The notes: generated by a model from the sequence alone, not told the origin. DNA of 64,000 nt from Pseudoips prasinana (GCA_951640165.1 OX621252.1:12742501-12806500); one strand, 5' to 3'. Positions 10,339-21,009 are shown, numbered from the stretch's first letter. Made by a program: numbers and translations.

Positions 10339-10386
10339 TTTCTCCTTTTTCAGTTTATATTAATATATAAACTGAAAAGGAGAAAT
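10339..10386. repeat. Near-perfect inverted repeat
   Basis: TTTCTCCTTTTTCAGTTTAT and ATAAACTGAAAAGGAGAAA form a stem of about 21 bp with one extra T and a short AT-rich loop. It lies about 30 bp after a SINE-B tail. No known element is recognised. Confidence 0.6.
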
Positions 10387-10849
10387 ATATAATTAATAAT
10401 GTAGCAACATGACAGGGATTAATTACAGCATTTAACGCACATAATTAGCTGAACATGCCTTCTTTAATATTCACACACCTATATACCTAGTCACTAAGAT
10501 ACTCTTACGTAAGTGTGTAACTGCTTACACTGTAAAACGGACTTTACAGAATATGAGAATAGTGTAGATATGCCGTTTACTAAAAACTTTTATGTATATC
10601 TCTTAATTTGTATGTTTTATATATTCATTCGATTATATTCGATCCGGTATTACACAGCAACCTTCACTAAGCGAAACTATTCCTTCCTTAAAGATGAAAA
10701 ATGTTACGAGTTGGCGGGTGGTGATCACACGAATCAGGTAGTTTACTAACTCAGACAGCTAGTTTGTAATAAATGATGTGTAATGTCAATTATCCACTAT
10801 TACAATTGATTTATTGTGTTCTCCGATACGTATGTACTTATTACATAAT
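10387..10849. other. Non-coding stretch
   Basis: AT-rich. No gene or repeat family recognised. Confidence 0.5.
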
Positions 10850-11074
10850 ATCCTGGGACATTATTCACACACGGCAATCTGATCCAGATGATTCCACTAT
10901 GGAAACCAGATAACTATATATACTACTTTTCTTTTGTAAATACATACTTTATATCGATAATTACACCCAGACTCAGGACAAACAGGCATGTGCATGCACA
11001 CAAATATCTGTCCTGGAATAGAATCGAACCCACGACTTGCGGGGTGAAAGGTAAGCATTTACCAACCACACCAA
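10850..11074 (-). repeat. SINE-B
   Basis: Tail CCTGGGACATTATTCACACA at the left, head at the right with AATCGAACCCACGACTTGC as the inverted B-box region. Same family as 10082-10308. Confidence 0.85.
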
Positions 11075-12779
11075 CTATTATTACATACCAACCTGTCAAA
11101 GACCGTACAAGAATATTAATGCCGTTAAAAGTTGTAAATACTAGATCTTATAGCGGGTAGAACTTACCACAATTAATTAGAACAACATCTTCAGGCAGTA
11201 CTCATCACTACACATCACAAATAAACTTAAACTTGTCAGCAATTTGTTACTGAGTACCTTTGTATAAGCTGCATCTAGGACCGGACCCAGGTGAAAGCAT
11301 GTAGGTGTTTTCTTCACCGGAGCTACGAATAGGGGCAAAATCTTAAAAAAATAACATTATATGGCAAATCACCATTGGTACTCTGTTGTCTCTGAAATTG
11401 GTGCTACGAACTTACGTAACTTATTAAAGATAATTCTTGTGTAAAAACAGCGCCACTTAGCTGACCTGAAATTCTGTAGAATAATAGAAATAAGATTAGT
11501 TTAAATATACATATATGTATGGCACATATATCTAACATGCTACTAAACTATATTTAGTTATACGAAATAAAGACAAATAATGAAATTTATTCAGTACTTG
11601 GGTATTTACATACATTTGTACTTGTCAAGCTAACAATGTATTACACAAACACAGTTTAATAACAGTAATTAAAGCAACAATTTTTTTTAATTAGTCCGTC
11701 CGTGCGGTCTGTTTCGACCAAAATGCATGTAAATTAGCAAAAATTGCTATAATAGGCACCATAAAATTTTACCCATTAATAGTGCACCTATTATGGCATA
11801 TTTTTCTGCTATGATAATATGCTAACTAGTCCCAACATTGGCAACAAGCTTCGTTATTTATGTTAGATACAAGTTATCAACTACCCTCTGAACGTTTGTC
11901 GTTATCTTACAACTCAAATTAACATTTTCTTTTTAACTAATAAAATTTTATACCTCTTTAAGTGCACTGAATTTTACTATATTTATAACTTATAAATATA
12001 CTTTTATTGAGGCGAAGAATACAGTTATAGAATGTATTATAAGTTACTGATACATTGTCTGGTATATGGTATAACGGCGGGAGGGCCCTGGTGACCTGTA
12101 ATACAGGTATTTATAACCTAAATCAGGCACCAGTCTCTCACAAAGTCCTATTTTATACAAGAATGTATTAAACTATGTATGTTGTTAAGACCTTACTTTG
12201 TGTTGAGAGAATAAATATATCTTATTATATTATATTATAGATATATTTTACAGTTTTTAATATATTCATTAACATAAAGTCAACGATTTACCTACTTGTA
12301 TGATAAATAAAAACAAACCAGCAATAATATCACTTAATTTTCCTCGCCTCGACGGAGGTAGTTCTAAGAAGAGATCTAATAACTAAATGATCTAATAAAA
12401 ACTAAGCCCAATAAATAAGTAGATAGCAATTTAGCGCCCACTAAAAAAAAATGTTAATTCGGCTCTGGCGTTCTATTTTGCTAACCGACATCGACTATTG
12501 TTGACGATAAATTACTAGTTTTCGTTTGCCACTATCAAACATTCCGATAACAGACTTCACCATTGTTCGGTGGCCACATTTTGGCAGTTCACGATTTGTG
12601 AGTGTTGTGGGCTTGCAAGTAAACTAATCGCTAAATCCAACTTATCGGTGGAGTTTACCGGCTAGCATAATTTCTGTACAATTAAGGTGATAAGGAGATG
12701 ATTACAAATATTGAAAGATGAGTTCTTTCCACAAATGGTTCAAAATATCAAGCCAAGCATAGATGATCTTATCGGTCCG
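11075..12779. other. AT-rich non-coding stretch
   Basis: No protein frame recognised. About 12070-12215 is richer in GC, with a possible stem CTGGTG/CACCAG around CCTGTAATACAGG and a following AATAAA; it may be the 3' end of an unidentified transcript or retroelement. 11755-11800 holds a weak inverted repeat around TAATAGGCACCATAA. Confidence 0.4.
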
Positions 12780-12985
12780 TAAGGGTTCGGCGAGGTTAAG
12801 CAGCTAGGCTCGCGGTCAATCTATTGATACGTGACCGCCAAAGTGGTTTAAATTCTGTGCGTCTCCGTGCTTCTGAGGGCTTGTTAAGATCTCGGTCCTG
12901 GTTGAAGCCATTAGGCAACAGTCGGTAAGACATGTCAGAGGCCTACTGGGTGGCTGGAACAACTCTGACACTAGGGTAATCACTG
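12780..12985 (+). repeat. Dispersed repeat with 5S rRNA-like stretch
   Basis: CGAGGTTAAGCAGC followed about 20 nt later by GTGACCGCC resembles the central part of 5S rRNA. The downstream GTGCGTCTCCGTGCTTC and ATGTCAGAGGCCTACTGG are familiar from lepidopteran dispersed repeats. Read as an old 5S-derived SINE-like fragment; too divergent to be a working 5S gene. Confidence 0.4.
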
Positions 12986-13086
12986 TCCATACGATAAATA
13001 AGTAAGATATCAAATACGGTAAAAGGTACCTATGTATCAATTTAATGCATATTTAAGGTGCACTAAATAGATACATCTCTTTTTTA

Positions 13087-13210
13087 CCGTTAGATACACA
13101 CGGCTACATATCCAGCCATATTTTTCCAGTATAAGCTGACCTCTCATTGTATGGAAATCCTATGCAACGCGGGATCAATTTATACTGGAAATTATAACTA
13201 TATCATTTGT
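13087..13210. mobile_element. MITE-P, copy 2 (degraded)
   Basis: ACACACGGCTACATATCCAG and CCAGTATAAGCTGACCT match the left half of 9617-9723. The right end is diverged. Confidence 0.5.
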
Positions 13211-14584
13211 GGGAAGAACTCATTTTTTTTTTCACTCCTCCCCTTTTTCCTTAACGCCACAGATTCCTGGAAACATACATTACAGACCTAAACATTAGCT
13301 ACGAAAGTCATCTTTGGAGTAAAACACGTAAATACTTCGTTTATAGAAACAAAATGGACACGATTTGTTGTAATGTAATGACCGCTTTAGGGTTTTTAGA
13401 AATTGAACAATGACGAAAAGTATAACGTCTTATGCCCATGGGTCTAATTTAACATAGGTCTTTATGCAATTCTTACTCCCGTATACGCAAACTTTTTTAA
13501 ATATCAAGTTATTAGAACTTTATGTAATTTTTTAACTAAGTTGTGAAGCGAAAAGTTGTATATAAAGAAAATTAATTTCAAGTAGTATGTTTTTGTAACA
13601 ACACTGGTCCCTCTAATCACTCGTAGCGCTTTAGGCTCTATGTGAAGCTGGACCCAAAATTGAGGCACGAAAACCTTAATATTTATGCTATTAAACAACG
13701 AATAAAATCACACAACGATAGTTAAATTATTTTATTGCATAATTACCCCGTTTAATGCTTTATACGAGTAAGATGAAATGAATTAATACCTACTATAATA
13801 TTAAATAATACATGAAAAGATTTCTATAATTGAGAGACGTTTTGTTCTAATAGTCAATCCTATGGATTCCTATGTACGTACTTATACAAAGAAAATGTTT
13901 GATTGGATGCTAAACAATGCACATCACGCCATCTATTCGTTTACGATAGAATTATATAAGGCCTGATTTCACAAAAAGTTTCATCCATTTTCCACATAGA
14001 GGCGCTACCTGTTTGATGTAAATATGTAATAATCTTTGTAATAGCTCCATGGTAATAATGATGTTATAAGCTCAATCTGGACATCTATAAAAACATTATA
14101 TTCTCGAGTTACTATAACGATTTGCCTATCTCGTAAGTCAATTTAACGTCCAAATCCATAAAGATTTTTAGTGAATACAATAAAGTTAGAGATTTTAGGC
14201 CCTTGAGGATAAAAATAATTAAAAAACCGGGTAAGAGAGACATACAATTTTAAGGTTTCCGTAAAAAAGTTATTTAGTTACTAATATATTAATTGATAAT
14301 CCTAAAAAGCTGTACTTACTAGATTAAATCACAGTTTTAATTATACTGTTGTATTAAGATCCAAATATAAATAATATTACAGGTTCTTGGTTCACCAACT
14401 TTGGACATAAAGGGGATCCTCACGAGAACGGTATTTTAAGTGAGATTTTTTAGTAATAAAATAAAACAAAGAAAGGGGCGTCAAAATAAATAAAAACCGG
14501 TTCTAATATGTGCAAAACTTCATTTGATAATCCAAATAAAATATGATAATATAGACCAGTATTTAAGAATTGCCAAGTTGTAGT
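13211..14584. other. AT-rich non-coding stretch
   Basis: No gene, repeat family or notable structure recognised. Confidence 0.5.
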
Positions 14585-14790
14585 GGCCGCTGGAACAGAC
14601 AGTATCTCGAGTGGTGACCAAGAACCGGAAGATGTAACATGGGCAGGCTATCCACAAGGGCCCAATGATCTTGTGGGCATTCAGGAATCCCGTGCAAGCG
14701 GCCGGACTTGCGTAACGCATACATACATAGACTCACGCCTGTTTCCCAGAGGGGTAGGCAGAGACAACGGACTTCCATTTTTCACGACCC
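14585..14790 (+). mobile_element. RTE fragment followed by a dispersed repeat
   Basis: GTGACCAAGAACCGGAAGATG...GCAGGCTATCC matches the RTE C-terminal coding stretch seen at 59140-59170. 14720-14770 (ACTCACGCCTGTTTCCCAGA...GGGTAGGCAGAGAC) is a separate, common lepidopteran repeat. Confidence 0.5.
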
Positions 14791-14924
14791 TTGCACTTAT
14801 TACTTTCTTTCGGTTTGTTTACTGACATTATACTCTTTTTTTTGCGTACCTAGTACATGATCGGCCATTAATCGTTGGGATTATTTGTTCTGTGTTTAGG
14901 TGTAACTTATCAATAAATATTTAG

Positions 14925-15025
14925 AGATATATAAGTAACTTTATCTGTTGTTTGGTTGCCATAGTACAGGTTCTGCATAGTTTCAACTATTTAGGATCAG
15001 ATAGCTATGTGCTAGTTGTCTCAAG
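14925..15025 (+). repeat. SINE-B tail fragment
   Basis: Matches only the 3' half of SINE-B (CATAGTACAGGTTCTGC, GGATCAGATAGCTATGTG). Head missing. Confidence 0.55.
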
Positions 15026-15089
15026 ATATTTATTTATATTCGCGAATTATACGTTCTTAAAGTATCCTGAGGTACCTACAGAGATTTTT

Positions 15090-15312
15090 ATTTTAGAAAG
15101 ACAACGCCCGCACTAGGAGAATTAATCCCTGAATCACGGGGTACTTTTCAAACATATTCCTATCGATACATATAAGACTATAACTATATTCATCCAGACT
15201 TAGTACAATTAAATTTATGGGTCACACAAATAGTTTTCCTGCGCGGGAATCAAACCCAGGACACAAGGTAGCGAGGCGACTGTCTTAACCGCGGCTCCAC
15301 ACGTGCAGTCAT
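15090..15312 (-). repeat. SINE-C (tRNA-headed)
   Basis: The minus-strand head carries box B as GGTTTGATTCCCGC and ends at GACTGCACGTGTGGAGCCG. The body has the AATTAATCCCTGAATCACGG stretch. Relatives at 29940-30060, 40672-40745, 42635-42968 and 43553-43612. Confidence 0.7.
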
Positions 15313-15787
15313 TTTATTTTTAATCCTCTCATTTACGGAAATGAGAAAAATAATAATTTTATATATAAAAAAATAATATTCAATCAATGAAATCATATAC
15401 TACTAATATTATAAAGTCGGAATTTGTGTGTGAGTGTGTATGTTTGCTACTTCTTCACGTCCAAATGCCTGGACCAATTTTAATAAAATTTGGTGTGGAG
15501 TTAAGCACCGTTTAAACGGCGCGCAAACACGCGAGCCGAGCCTGGCTCCGCTCGTGGTTCGCCACGCCACGCGCTGTGTAAACAACTGCGCTCGGCGCGG
15601 CTCGGCAAAGTTCGCACGATCCATCACTTGTCGGTTTTTTCGACACAGATCAAAGGCGCGCGCGCCATCTGCGGCTCGGCTTGTGTTAATACGCGCCGTC
15701 TAAACAGATAACACAGAGCGCGCGACGAAGGAAGACCTATTTTGTTTTTTTAGCGAAGTTTTTAATTGGGGATTGATTTTGTACGAG

Positions 15788-18222
15788 ATGGAGTGGAGCA
15801 ACGAGAAGATTCAACTCTTCATTGAATTGTACGAAGAGGAACCGGCCATATGGAACCCAAAAGACCCAGGTCACAAAAGCCGCAACAATGTGCACGATGC
15901 TTGGACAAAAATAAAAACTAAGTTCTGTGAGGGGACCGGGGAAAGTATATCAGTGGAAGAATTAAAGAAAAAGAAGGAAAATTTAATGGCCACTTACAGA
16001 AAATTAAATACGAAAGTGAAGTCAAGTTCAACAAGCGGGAGTGGTACGGATGACATGTTTAAACCTAATTGGCCATTTTACGAACAAATGGCCAAGTTCC
16101 TGTATACAAACCAACAACAACGAAGAGTTCAGAGGTGAGGAACTATCTTTTTAATCTTTATTTAATTTAACTATTAAAACATGAGTAAATATCAAGACCA
16201 ATTTAATATTCATTTTGCCAGCTTACTGCGCCATTTGTTGTGAAATATTCAGCAAATTTATCTCTTACAGTTTTAGCCGCTAATGTTGCTCTTCTAGGTA
16301 TTCTCCTAATCGGTACTAGTGATGTGATTCCGTTTTGATCACTTCGCCACAAACCAGGTTGAACCTCACCGTTAATTTCGGTATCGAAAGTTCCATGCGG
16401 CGTATAATTCTGTTTTGAATTGTTACTCCTCCTCAAAAAGTTATGTAGCAAAACACATGTCATAACTATAACTGACACTTTTTCTGGTGCCAGTAAAATT
16501 GGAGACCTAAGTATTCGAAATACAGCAGACATTATTCCAAACACATTTTCGACGATTCTGCGGGCGCGTGATAGACGGTAGTTGAATACTCTCTCCTTTG
16601 TCCCTTTATCATGAATCCCGGGGTACGGTTTCATCATGTTTTCCGTCAATGCAAATGCACTATCTGCTACTATCACGTAGGGCAGAGGATCATTTTTAAG
16701 TGGGAGAGGTTTATCCGGCGGGAAATTTAGTGCACGTTCTTCAATTTTTTGGTACATGCTGGAGTTTCGGTAGACTCCACCATCACTTATTCTACCTTGG
16801 CACCCTATGTCTACATATGTAAAGTTATAGTTTGCATCTACTAATGCTAATAGCACCACACTAAATGTTCCGTGGTAATTGAAATATTCTGTACCGCTGT
16901 GCGTGGGGCACTGAATTAATATATGTTTTCCATCAAGCGCACCAATGCAATGTAGAAAATTCCACCTTTTGTCAAATTGCGCTTCTATTTTTAACCATTC
17001 TTCTGCAGTTCGAGGCAACTGTAACAAATTTTGAAATATTTTATTAATGTCAAATTCACTTTTTCAGGACACCGTTGATCCTGACGTTGAATTAAACGAA
17101 GAGGAAGTAGTTATTCGCGAAGGTAACGAAGATAATGTAGTTGATCGAGAAAATGAATCTTCTACTAATACAGACACAGTGAATCCAGTTATTTTCAAAA
17201 AGCCGACTAATGCAAGCAATAAAAAGGAAGTAAACAGAAAGCGGAAAATTGAACATCAAATGGAACAAGCGTACGATATCCTTAAAAAAATAAGTACAGA
17301 GCCAGAACCGGTTGAAGACGAATGCACTTTATACACAAAATTATTATGTGCAAAGTTAAAATCCATGGACGTATTGACTCGTGACATCGCCATGCACGAG
17401 ATTGATAATGTAATGTTTCGCCTAAAACAACAGCAAGCGTTTCCACGATTTCAGAGTCCACCTAATCAACCATATGCAGGACTTCACTTGCCTCAAAATC
17501 CATTAGCTCCTAGTTATTATCAAAACATGCAATCGTCAGTGGGTTATCAAACGTCATCTTATCAGCCATCGCCACAGTCCCATTCTCAACACAAAACAAA
17601 CTTTCAACCATCTCCACAGTCTCATTCTCAACGGCGAGCAAACTTTCAGCCATCTCCACAGTCTCATTCTCAACAATCTGCGTACTTCCAGCCGTCACCA
17701 CAGTCACATTCTCAAGAATCAGCAGATTTCCAGCCGTCTCCACAGTCACATTCTCAACACAAAACAAACTTTCAACCATCTCCACAGTCTCATTCTCAAC
17801 GGCGAGCAAACTTTCAGCCATCTCCACAGTCTCATTCTCAACAATCTGCGTACTTCCAGCCGTCACCACAGTCACATTCTCAAGAATCAGCAGATTTCCA
17901 GCCGTCTCCACAGTCACATTCTCAAGGATCTGCATACTTCCAGCCATCTCCCCAGTCAAATTCTCAAGAATCTGCAGACTTCCAGCCATCTCCCCAGTCA
18001 CATTCTCAAGAATCTGCAGACTTCCAGCCGTCTCCACAACCACATATTCAAGTCTCTGCAGACTTCCAGCCATCTCCACACTCAATTTCGCAACAATCGT
18101 CTGATATGGAAGAGTATTCTCATTCTCAACCATTTCCTGGGTTTGAGTCTCTTTCTAAAGAGCAATCAATTGATCAATTGTATGCAGATGCAGTTTCTAA
18201 AATATTTGAAAAATCTGAATAA
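15788..18222 (+). CDS. Harbinger MADF-domain partner protein (two exons)
   Basis: Exon 1 (15788 to about 16126 or 16134) encodes an N-terminal MADF/Myb-SANT-like DNA-binding domain: MEWSNEKIQLFIELYEEEP, then IWNPKDPGHKSRNNVHDAW and a basic helix. The ATG at 15788 is the first in frame. Exon 2 (17068-18222) starts after TTTTTCAG. It has an acidic linker, a helical stretch like the C-terminal part of other MADF proteins (CTLYTKLLCAKLKSMDVLTR), then 13 tandem Q/S/P-rich repeats. The strong donor AG|GTGAGG at 16135 is out of phase with this acceptor by one base. A weaker donor GA|GTTCAG at 16127 keeps the frame, so one of the two, or a small frameshift, must be assumed. In Harbinger elements such partners aid nuclear import of the transposase and end binding. 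The intron holds transposase exon 3. Confidence 0.75.
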
Positions 18223-19352
18223 ATTATAAACGCTCACCTTGACTTCTTCTCGCAACTCTTGAATCAAAGCCTGGCAAACTTCCATTATGCATGTAGCTAT
18301 TGTAGATTTTGAAAACTTGAATAGGTAGGCCAAGCTGCTAAATTTATCACCCGTCGCAAGAAACCTGAGAGTTACAGCCAGTCTTTCTTGAATCGGAATA
18401 CATTTTCTCATGTTAGTGTCTTGTTTTGCGATGAATGGTCCGATTTTGTTGAGCAGATATTCGAAATCAGCTGCGGACATCCGACAAAAATTTTCGAAAT
18501 ATCCAGAGGGTTCTCGAGTTAGGTCATATAGCAGATCTGTAGCATTGTACCTAAAATATTGAAAATAATATTATATTGTACCTAAGATTATTATTATAAA
18601 AAGAAAGAATTAATCTGTCTAATTCTTGAATAAATGATTGAAAAATAATTATTATGTTCTTTATTCATTTCAAGACTAAAAGGCTAGGTTTGTTTACAAT
18701 ACGTTTATATGTAGGTAACTAGGTATGAGGTATGGAAGTGAGACTTTCTACTGCTATCAGGATCCTGAATGAATGAATGAATGAATGAAATGTTTATTTG
18801 CTAAAATATAGGTACAGGGTTGTTAGGTACATTATAAACTTATCCAACTATATTTGACATAGATATGTCGTGCAAAATTTTAAAGAATATCAACTACAAT
18901 ATAAATAATTCCCTAGATATTGTTATTAAATAACCTGGTCATATATGTAAATATACTGGTCATATAGTACTAATTAGAGATGCAACGAATAGTTGTTTGG
19001 CCGGATACCGGATATTCGGCCTGACCATGGGCCAAATATTCGGTATCCAGCCTCCGAATATTCGGCTGCCAAATTTTATCAACAATACCTATATTTTGAG
19101 TTGAACATAAACATGGCTCGCATCGTGCAGATTGTGATCTGTTTCGTTTAGGCAACAAAGATACTGTTAGATTCGGACATCAGATATAATAAATATATAC
19201 TGACTTTATATAAAAATATAAACTTACGTTTTGCGACTCTTATACAATGATACCATCCACCACCGTCTTTTTCGTCTTTCTTTTGTTTTCAAATATTCAC
19301 TACAGAGCAAAATAATAGCAGCTGCTGCAGCAAGGCGTTTTCTTTTATCCAT
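16203..19352 (-). CDS. Harbinger DDE transposase (HARBI1-like, three exons)
   Basis: Exons inferred on the minus strand: 19352-19228, 18550-18238 and 17018-16203, joined at GTAAGT...TTTTAG and GTGAGC...TTACAG with matching phase, giving about 417 residues. Exon 1 gives a basic N-terminus starting MDKRKRLAAAAA. Exon 2 gives the helix-turn-helix region (NFCRMSAADFEYLLNKIGP, RLAVTLRFLATGDKFSSL). Exon 3 gives the catalytic domain: GALDGKH (first Asp), VIVADSAFAL (second Asp) and ARRIVENVFG (Glu), with FNYRLSRARR between. All three acidic residues are present. It cuts and joins the element ends at TTA targets. Intron 2 contains exon 2 of the MADF gene. Confidence 0.88.
17555..18085 (+). repeat. 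42-bp coding minisatellite (QPSPQSHSQ repeats)
   Basis: Thirteen in-frame units of about 14 residues with core FQPSPQSHSQ and a variable four-residue linker (HKTN, RRAN, QSAY, ESAD, GSAY, VSAD). The block HKTN-RRAN-QSAY-ESAD occurs twice in a row, so a 168-bp block of four units was duplicated. The reverse strand is also open through the repeat; that frame is a by-product. Confidence 0.9.
18766..18788. repeat. TGAA microsatellite
   Basis: (TGAA)n followed by ATGTTTATTTGCTAAAATA, which looks like the tail of a minus-strand LINE 3' UTR inserted in the first transposase intron. Confidence 0.5.
18975..19075. repeat. Dispersed repeat with CCGAATATTCGG-type words
   Basis: Contains GGATATTCGGCC, AAATATTCGGTATCC and CTCCGAATATTCGGC, short palindromes repeated in about 100 bp, inside the first transposase intron. 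Family unknown. Confidence 0.45.
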
Positions 19353-19409
19353 ATTGAAGAACGAACAAGCGGACAGCTCGGTTCAACAGCGCGATGTGTA
19401 GGGGCGTTG

Positions 19410-19546
19410 CCACGGACGGCTCGGCTGGCGTAGGATCGTGCTACCCCGCGTCGTTTAAACGAGCAGGCTTGCGTCCGTATTTAGCCGAGCCGCATCTCCA
19501 CGGACGGCTCGGCTCGCGTAGGATCGGGCTAGCCCGCGTCGTTTAA
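19410..19546. repeat. Duplicated subterminal block of Harbinger
   Basis: CACGGACGGCTCGGCT...GCGTAGGATCG...CCCGCGTCGTTTAA occurs twice (about 19410-19455 and 19498-19546) near the right end. Likely transposase or partner binding sites (inference). Confidence 0.6.
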
Positions 19547-19631
19547 TCGTAGCTTTAGCTGACACCCTGGATTAACACATAAGCTATAATGTATAAAGTT
19601 TAATGCGGGTAAAACCGCGGGGCACAGCTAG

Positions 19632-19919
19632 TTACTAATAAAAACAATAAATAAGTAGTTATTTTGTAACGAGAGGAGGAATAGAGGCATCGTCTTTATT
19701 ATATAGTAGAAAATAACCCATTCAATTAATATATCGAATAGGTATATACCTCCATAATTAATTATCCTGCCCTTATAATATAAAAGAAACGGGCATCCGA
19801 TCACATCGCAAACTATATTGGCTCCAATTATAAATCCAGCGTCCTACTTAGGCACAAAAATCTATCTACTAGTAGATCGGATTGAATAACTCATAACCCT
19901 ATAGTAGTGCCACCTACTG
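19632..19919. other. AT-rich non-coding stretch
   Basis: No gene or repeat family recognised. Confidence 0.5.
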
Positions 19920-20065
19920 GAACTATAATAATAATATCTCGGGACAATGTCACACAGATCATCCTAGCCCCAAACTAAGCAAAGCTTGTACTATGGGTGC
20001 CAGGCGACGATATACATACTTATATAGATAGATAAATACTTATATACATAGAAAACATCCATGAA
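19920..20065 (-). repeat. SINE-A, head missing
   Basis: Tail and body only (GACAATGTCACACAGATCAT to ATAGAAAACATCCATGA). The tRNA-like head is absent, as in a 5'-truncated insertion. Confidence 0.75.
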
Positions 20066-20446
20066 CAACTAATCGTAAATATAAATTATAATTATTGAGT
20101 TCCAACTAAAATACACATAAAAAGCATCATCTATAACCCATTCGCTAATAAAGAATCTAGTTTCTAATCAGCATAACAACTAGAGCTATAAAATTAAACG
20201 TGTTGACAAATAACTTGTTATGATTCCGCTGCATAACGGTGCCAGGTGCCCCAATTTTGACTCTTTGCCGGTTACACTGAGCCTGATGAAATATCAATTA
20301 CGGTGTATTAATAGCACCGTGTAAACACGTTGTATAATACTTCACGGAGTGTAGACTGATTAGTCATAGAGTGTAGTAAATAGATTTAATTGCAGGCGTG
20401 TAATAATAATTTTATTTACTGCGGATATTATCCGCCGTATAAAACA

Positions 20447-20627
20447 CTAGCTGTGCCCCACGGTATTACCCGCGTTAAACTTTATACATTTTAGCCAATG
20501 TGTTATTTGGATATATAATCTATATATCCAAATAACACATACAAAGTTTCATCAAAATCCGTTCTGTAGTTTTTGCGTGAAGAAGTAACAAACATGAACA
20601 CTCACACAGTCACACTCACATAGTCAC
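20447..20627 (-). mobile_element. Helitron-B copy, left arm of a palindrome
   Basis: 3' end CTAGCTGTGCCCCACGG at the left, 5' end at the centre (20627). Contains an internal inverted repeat at 20499-20539 (TGTGTTATTTGGATATATA, 3-nt loop, then its complement). Confidence 0.75.
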
Positions 20628-20694
20628 GTGACTATGTGAGTGTGATTGTGTGAGTGTTCATGTTTGTTACTTCTTCACGCAAAAACTACAGAAC
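20561..20694. repeat. 134-bp zero-spacer palindrome
   Basis: Two 67-bp arms meeting at TAGTCAC|GTGACTA. GTTCTGTAGTTTTTGCGTGA at the left is matched by TCACGCAAAAACTACAGAAC at the right. One mismatched pair was found by eye. Confidence 0.9.
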
Positions 20695-20860
20695 TAAAGC
20701 TGAAAGTATGTGAGTGTGTATGTTTGTTACTTTTTCACGTCTAAACGGCTGAAGCGATTTTAATAAAATTTGGTTTGGAGTTAGCTGACACCCTGGATTA
20801 ACACATAGGCTATAATTTATAAAGTTTACCGCGGCTAAAACTGCGGGGCACAGCAGCTAG
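20628..20860 (+). mobile_element. Helitron-B copy, right arm of a palindrome
   Basis: Joined head-to-head to the previous copy with no spacer. Proceeds through AAAATTTGGTTTGGAGTTAG to a 3' end GCGGGGCACAGCAGCTAG. Confidence 0.7.
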
Positions 20861-21003
20861 TAACACTAATATTATAAAGGCGAAAGTTTGTGAGTGTGTA
20901 TATTTGTTACTTCTTCACTTAAATCTTTATAGAGTTAGCTGACATCCTGGATTAACACATAGGCGATAATCTATAAAGTTTAACGCGGGTAACACCGTAA
21001 CAC
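20861..21003 (+). mobile_element. Helitron-B copy, 3' end decayed
   Basis: ACTAATATTATAAAGGCGAA to GTTTAACGCGGGTAACACCG. The terminal CTAG is no longer present. Confidence 0.65.
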
Positions 21004-21009
21004 AAAAGT

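Larger units (their letters stand above)
15504..19554. mobile_element. Complete PIF/Harbinger DNA transposon
   Basis: 4,051 bp flanked by TTA at 15501-15503 and 19555-19557, the three-base duplication typical of PIF/Harbinger. Imperfect terminal inverted repeats: AGCACCGTTTAAACGGCGCG at the left against AGCTACGATTAAACGACGCG read inward from the right. Both ends are CpG- and GC-rich with repeated GAGCCGAGCC-type words, and the middle is AT-rich. It carries the two genes expected of the superfamily, a DDE transposase (minus) and a MADF/Myb-like partner (plus). Both frames are largely intact, so it may be young. It sits inside a Helitron. Confidence 0.9.
15393..19631 (+). mobile_element. Helitron-B copy split by Harbinger
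   Basis: 5' part 15393-15503 starts TCATATACTACTAATATTAT after an A; 3' part 19555-19631 ends GCGGGTAAAACCGCGGGGC...CTAG before a T. Removing 15504-19554 and one TTA restores GGAGTTAGCTGACACCCTGG, identical to the uninterrupted relative at 20790-20810. Confidence 0.85.

Noticed and set aside
12780..12870. 5S rRNA gene
   Set aside because: Only short internal 5S-like words remain; the rest matches a dispersed repeat.
17510..18133. 207-codon minus-strand open frame opposite the MADF repeats
   Set aside because: The 42-bp repeat period keeps every frame open together; the sequence is low-complexity and shows no independent signal.
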